DNA from: Paraktedonobacter sp964250225
GTDB lineage: Bacteria > Chloroflexota > Ktedonobacteria > Ktedonobacterales > Ktedonobacteraceae
Assembly: GCA_964250225.1 (NCBI GenBank)
Contig: CAXUEY010000003.1
Span: 20,347-84,346 of the forward strand
DNA: 64,000 nt
Direction of reading: 5' to 3'
The position numbers and the translations under genes are program-made. This document shows positions 60,561 through 64,000 of this stretch, piece after piece; position 1 is the stretch's first letter; each line of letters starts with the position of its first letter. The notes under the pieces were generated by a model that was not told where the DNA came from, did no database searches, and saw only the letters and a list, made by a program, of their open reading frames with translations.

Positions 60561-62204
60561 TTATACCCTCCGTACCAGTCCCGCCTGAATGCGTGAGAGT
60601 TGCGGCACCACTTGTTTTTTACGCGATACCAGATTTTCAACGATGATGCTGTGGCCGTCAGGCTCCAATGGCTTGTCAAAGGCGGCGGCAACTGCCTGTT
60701 CGCCTCCTGCAATCAGCAGATGGCAGCGCATGTTGAGGATATCGACGATCATAAAGAGGAAGACCTGATAGCCTCGTGCCTGACTGAGCTGGCGCATGGT
60801 TTGCAACAGTTCCTGGCAACGTTTCTCGATAATCGCAGGACTGGCGGTTTCGACGGTGCCAACGGCGAAGTGGCTCTCCTGCACGGTGAATTCTTTGAAA
60901 TCGGAGGTGAGCAGTTCTTCGGCACTCCTCGCGCCGAGTTCAGAGGCTGCTGCGGCGAAGATGGCCTGGCCATACTCTTCGAGGTTCTCACCGGTGAGCT
61001 GGGCCAGTTCAGCTGCGACCCGTTCATCGCGCGGTGTGCAGGTGGGCGAACGCAAGATCAGGGTATCGTAGAGCAGCCCGGCGAGCAGCAGTCCAGCCAC
61101 CTCGCGTGGGATCTCGATCCCGGCCTCGTGATACAGTCCGGCGATGATGGTGCTGGCGCTGCCAACGGGGTCGGCGCGGAACATGATGGGCCGCTGGGTA
61201 TGCACATCGGCGATGCGGTGATGATCGATGATGCCCAGCACCTCGGCCTCCTCGATGCCATCCACGGCCTGGGTGCGCTCGTTATGGTCCACCAGGATCA
61301 CGCGTTTGGGACGCGGCTTAATCAGGTCGGTGCGCGAGAGAAAGCCGACCAGCTTGCCATCGTTGTCCACGACTGGCAGCGAGCGGCGGCGCATCAACAG
61401 ATTCTCGATCTCGCTGACCTGGTCCTCTGGATGGCAGAAGTCAAACTCGCGGCGCATGATACATTCGACATTGATGCTCAGGTTGATCAGGCGCATGGCG
61501 GTGAACGTATGATAACCCGTGCTGATAATCAGGACTCCCTGCCTGCGCGCAGCGGCCAGGGTGCGTTCTGAGACTAGCAAGTCGCCGGTAATGACCAGGG
61601 CCGCGGCCCCATGCTCAATGGCGGTCAACTGGGCGTTTTCGCGGTCCCCCAGGATCACCAGGCAGCCCGGCTCGATATACTCGGCCATCGTCTCGGCCTG
61701 CATCGCGCCCACCAGCACGCGGTCGCCCAGGGGACGCTGACCCTCGACCAGCACGCGGCCTTTGAGTGTCTGGATCACATTCGACGTCGTGAGTTGCAGG
61801 CGGTTCACGGCCTGGGGTTGCAGGTCATCAAAGAAGAGTTTGGCAAAATCCTCGGAGGCGATCAGGCCATGCACGATGTTCTCTGCATCAATCACCGGCA
61901 TAGAACGGCGATTGTGGGCCTGTAAAAGCTGGCCAGCCTCCAGTAGCGACTGATCCAGGCGGGCGCAGATCACCCCGCGTCGCATCACATCGCGTACTTG
62001 CAGATACACATCGTCGATAGCTTCAGGGGCCTCAACGTCATAGCGTTCGAGGACAAAGCGCACCTCTGGTTTGATCTCGCCATTGCGAGCTGCTAGCGCC
62101 TGGCTCTCCCCCTGAAGATGAAGCAAACGGGCATAGGCATAAGCAGCGGCAACAGAATCCATATCCGAGTTTTTATGTCCAATAACGTAAATGGGCCTGG
62201 GCAT
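60561..62204 (-). CDS. ppaC: CBS-domain manganese-dependent inorganic pyrophosphatase (family II)
   Basis: Soluble pyrophosphatase of the DHH family with regulatory insert. Residues 1-70: GHKNSDMDSVAAAYAYARL (metal ligands). Then a CBS domain (MRRGVICARLDQ to PVIDAENIVHGLIA), a DRTGG-type domain (PGCLVILGDRENAQLTAIEHG), a second CBS domain (IMRREFDFCHPEDQ to LPVVDNDGKLVGFLSR), and the second DHH part (LVDHNERTQAVDG, IIDHHR). The C-terminal DHHA2 domain ends with SRKKQVVPQL. CBS/DRTGG inserts bind adenine nucleotides and diadenosine polyphosphates to tune activity. ATG 62204 is preferred (AAAGGA 7 bases upstream). Length (547) is typical of this subclass. Confidence 0.95.
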   Translation of the reverse strand: MPRPIYVIGHKNSDMDSVAAAYAYARLLHLQGESQALAARNGEIKPEVRFVLERYDVEAPEAIDDVYLQVRDVMRRGVICARLDQSLLEAGQLLQAHNRRSMPVIDAENIVHGLIASEDFAKLFFDDLQPQAVNRLQLTTSNVIQTLKGRVLVEGQRPLGDRVLVGAMQAETMAEYIEPGCLVILGDRENAQLTAIEHGAAALVITGDLLVSERTLAAARRQGVLIISTGYHTFTAMRLINLSINVECIMRREFDFCHPEDQVSEIENLLMRRRSLPVVDNDGKLVGFLSRTDLIKPRPKRVILVDHNERTQAVDGIEEAEVLGIIDHHRIADVHTQRPIMFRADPVGSASTIIAGLYHEAGIEIPREVAGLLLAGLLYDTLILRSPTCTPRDERVAAELAQLTGENLEEYGQAIFAAAASELGARSAEELLTSDFKEFTVQESHFAVGTVETASPAIIEKRCQELLQTMRQLSQARGYQVFLFMIVDILNMRCHLLIAGGEQAVAAAFDKPLEPDGHSIIVENLVSRKKQVVPQLSRIQAGLVRRV

Positions 62205-62335
62205 GTAGAATCCTTTTGTGATGATGACGGGCAAGGGTCATTCTTTTTTTTCTATTATGCCGGTTCAGGTCCAGGCTGTCAAACCGACTCACCCACTCTG
62301 CTCTCCGAGTCAATTGAAACGCAATCAAACGACTC

Positions 62336-62521
62336 TCAGAGAGTCCTTCGTCCTTTCGCAAACCGGTAGACACAAAAAGTACCAGCAAGGGCATAAAAAA
62401 CAGCAACGGCTGAGAGACCGAGAGTGTTTTTGCTATCGGTTGCCGCAAAGAAAAGCATCGCAATAATTCCGAGGAACGAAAGAACTGCAGCAGCAAGAAA
62501 GGCAGCCTGAATTTTATTCAC
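62336..62521 (-). CDS. Small two-helix membrane protein
   Basis: GTG 62521 with AGGAG 6 bases upstream opens a 61-residue protein with two hydrophobic segments (AAFLAAAVLSFLGIIAMLFFA, and LGLSAVAVFYALAGTFCVY) and a basic tail RFAKGRRTL. Function unknown. An upstream extension in the same frame lacks a ribosome site. It lies downstream of the two paralogous small genes on the same strand. Confidence 0.6.
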   Translation of the reverse strand: MNKIQAAFLAAAVLSFLGIIAMLFFAATDSKNTLGLSAVAVFYALAGTFCVYRFAKGRRTL

Positions 62522-62612
62522 CGAAATCTCCTCTTCTGGTAATCTGTTTCTCCATGCCTCTTTTGAATGAGAGGGCATGACCAGCACTGACAGGCCTGTA
62601 TATGAGACGCAT

Positions 62613-62819
62613 TTATTTGGCATGGGGAAGTAGATACGTATAAATCATGACTCCAACCAGGATACATACAGCTATGATGGTCATGGCCGCAAGTATGATA
62701 GATACCGTCCTCATCTGTTGGCGTTCATGACCTGACATAGTCCGAGATCGTCCCCAGAGTGAGAGAGCTACAATAAGCAGGAGAAAAAAACCAGCGAAAA
62801 CAACATCGTAGATATACAT
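62613..62819 (-). CDS. Small membrane protein, tandem paralogue A
   Basis: 68 residues with an N-terminal and a C-terminal hydrophobic segment around a basic middle (WGRSRTMSGHERQQMRTV). It is clearly homologous to the gene at 62966-63178: both have MY(I/V)Y, VF-GF, SL-W-RSR, ER-MR(T/S)V, and end in (Y/F)TY-PH. A GAGGGTGAG box lies before the ATG. Function unknown; the two ends point the same way across the membrane as a hairpin with its basic loop probably in the cytoplasm. Confidence 0.7.
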   Translation of the reverse strand: MYIYDVVFAGFFLLLIVALSLWGRSRTMSGHERQQMRTVSIILAAMTIIAVCILVGVMIYTYLLPHAK

Positions 62820-62965
62820 GAGTTACTCACCCTCCTCAGCCTTACATTATATTCTATACGCCTTTAGTGGTACATTCGCTAAATTCAAGCCAAAACCTAA
62901 ATGGGCTGGAACGGCTTTGTAAGCCAATCCACCATATAGAAATGGACTCCCCTCAAGCTCTAACT

Positions 62966-63178
62966 TTAATGTGGATGTGGAATGACATACGTAAAAATCA
63001 TGCTTATAATGAGAGCGAAAGTACAAATGAGAGCGACTGAAGCTAACAAAAGCGCAACGCTTCTCATTCTGTGTCTCTCTCCGCTCTCCAAAAAAGCATT
63101 CCGCGATCTTGCCCAGATTATAAGGCTGAGAAAGAGTATAAACCCAAAGCCAACAAAGACACTGGTGTAAACATACAT
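62966..63178 (-). CDS. Small membrane protein, tandem paralogue B
   Basis: 70 residues with the same plan as the preceding paralogue (MYVYTSVFVGFGFILFLSL, WARSRNAFLESGERHRMRSV, second hydrophobic segment, FTYVIPHPH). AAGGAG lies 9 bases upstream of the ATG. The two genes are 146 bases apart in the same direction, so a local duplication explains them. No family is recognised. Confidence 0.7.
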   Translation of the reverse strand: MYVYTSVFVGFGFILFLSLIIWARSRNAFLESGERHRMRSVALLLASVALICTFALIISMIFTYVIPHPH

Positions 63179-63292
63179 AGCAGGTATCTCCTTCCGTTCT
63201 TGCTCATGCTAATGGTTGAGGGTAATCGGATGGGATGGAATGCACATTCTTTTATACATTCCACCCAACTATAAAGGGTTACGTGGAGGAGA

Positions 63293-64000
63293 TCAACATT
63301 TGTGATCTGGGAAGGGTGGCCCGATGTAGGCCTCTTGGATTAAGACGCCAACATCACCGCAAGCGTCATCAGCTGCTTTCACTTCCGCAGTATCAAAACC
63401 AACAAGCAATCCCACTATACCTGAAGCTGCTGAGCAAACAAGGCCGGGAGGTCCAAAGAGAGCGCAGACTCCAGCGAGTGCGAGGGCAACACCTGATACT
63501 GCGATTCCCTGGTCTTCGACTTGTATTGTTGCACATTCAGATAGGTTCCATACAAACCCATACCAGACAGCAGTTACGTTACTTCCCGCGTAGCAACTAT
63601 CAACTGCTAGTGCCTTTGACCTCGACTGCTGGTTCGAAGGACGGAAGGAGCGCTGTGCGTAAGTGAGAGCGTTGTATTTGCCTACACTGCTAGTAACATT
63701 GCTACTATCTGTTGAGCTCAGACAACCATCTGTTTTGTAAAGAGGGTTAATAACTATCAGGTAGTTTGAATCTATCGCAAGATAGTTTGAACCTTCAACA
63801 ATCCAAAAAGGGTCACTACTACCGCTTGGTGCTTATCTCCAGCGGGAGGAGAAAGGGGGCCTGGAGGGCACGATGGCGGGCGCTTAACGTAAGGATTTGT
63901 CGGCACATTTTCTTTTGCTGATCTCGTTCCTTGCGCCGTAGAATAAAGATGTGTTACGATAAGATACGAAGAAGATACGTTTTGTTTTACAGTTGCAGCA
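63293..64000 (-). CDS. Unrecognised Gly/Ala-rich, Cys-containing protein, 5' end outside window, apparent frameshift
   Basis: On the minus strand the frame is open from about 63837 down to TGA 63295-63293, 181 residues without an ATG. The C-terminal part holds a long hydrophobic Gly/Ala stretch (IAVSGVALALAGVCALFGPP, then GLVCSAASGIVGLLVGF) and five or six Cys (DSCYAGS, LSECAT, DDACGD, DHKC at the end). One base off, the frame continues upstream to the window edge as a Thr/Ser/Pro-rich region (PTNPYVKRPPSCPPGPLSPP). Restoring one base near 63831-63836 (GATAAG to GATAAAG) joins both. The bias and the coherent product argue for a real gene with a frameshift or sequencing error. It could be a secreted or cell-wall protein; no family is recognised. 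Confidence 0.55.

Noticed and set aside
63235..63666. 143-codon plus-strand frame
   Set aside because: Antisense to the more coherent minus-strand gene at the right edge; its product is Arg/Gln-rich without features.

Overview
The window reads as a draft piece of a bacterial chromosome with moderate GC and three N-runs (8683-8692, 26590-26628, 44206-44215). No rRNA, tRNA, CRISPR array, transposase or phage gene is visible. The mix of genes (several lipoproteins with classical lipoboxes, CBS-type family II pyrophosphatase plus membrane pyrophosphatase, Hanks kinase, GH35 beta-galactosidase, DUF1906 protein, DUF1003, H-NOX, many small regulatory cassettes) fits a soil-type Chloroflexota, most like Ktedonobacteria; this assignment is inference, not demonstrated.

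Layout. 1-13.8 kb: end of a phospholipase-D-like gene, a DUF1003 protein with a possible leader peptide, a recQ helicase gene that has lost its middle, a GH35 beta-galactosidase, a Ser/Thr kinase, an OppA-type lipoprotein, an SGNH hydrolase, a UbiA/MenA prenyltransferase with a flavin-fold partner, an H-NOX gas sensor fused to a helix-turn-helix-like tail, and a SufS-like cysteine desulfurase. 14-22.3 kb: a frameshifted DUF1906 secreted protein, a secreted SGNH hydrolase, an asymmetric heterodimeric ABC exporter with a palindrome upstream, plsY and an Mrp-type ATPase. 22.3-31.2 kb: acyl-CoA synthetase + KAS III-like enzyme, a TetR regulator and a complete branched-chain-amino-acid-type ABC importer (livK divergent from livHMGF); a shared 23-bp imperfect palindrome in the fabH-like and livK promoters suggests one regulon.

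31.4-40.8 kb: a small zinc-ribbon-like protein, polyprenyl diphosphate synthase, a PflX-like radical SAM protein, a 533-residue disordered Arg/Gly/Tyr repeat protein, a lipoprotein, speD-speB, and a YihY-type membrane protein. 40.9-48.6 kb: a catabolic CoA cluster (hydratase, BadH-like dehydrogenase, biotin-dependent carboxyltransferase, IVD/LCAD-type acyl-CoA dehydrogenase, PaaK-type ligase, HMG-CoA-lyase-like enzyme, TetR) with two identical palindromic operators at a divergent promoter pair. It resembles leucine/isovalerate degradation, but lacks the biotin carboxylase subunit in this window and carries extra enzymes.

49-64 kb: serine hydroxymethyltransferase, a four-repeat membrane protein, DUF2945, GNAT, ligA, a small monooxygenase, a beta-propeller lipoprotein, a PLD-type lipoprotein, hppA next to a CBS-domain pyrophosphatase, three tiny membrane proteins (two of them tandem paralogues), and at the right edge an unrecognised Cys-containing, Gly/Ala-rich protein on the minus strand, apparently frameshifted and running out of the window. 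Long perfect stem-loops end most convergent gene pairs.
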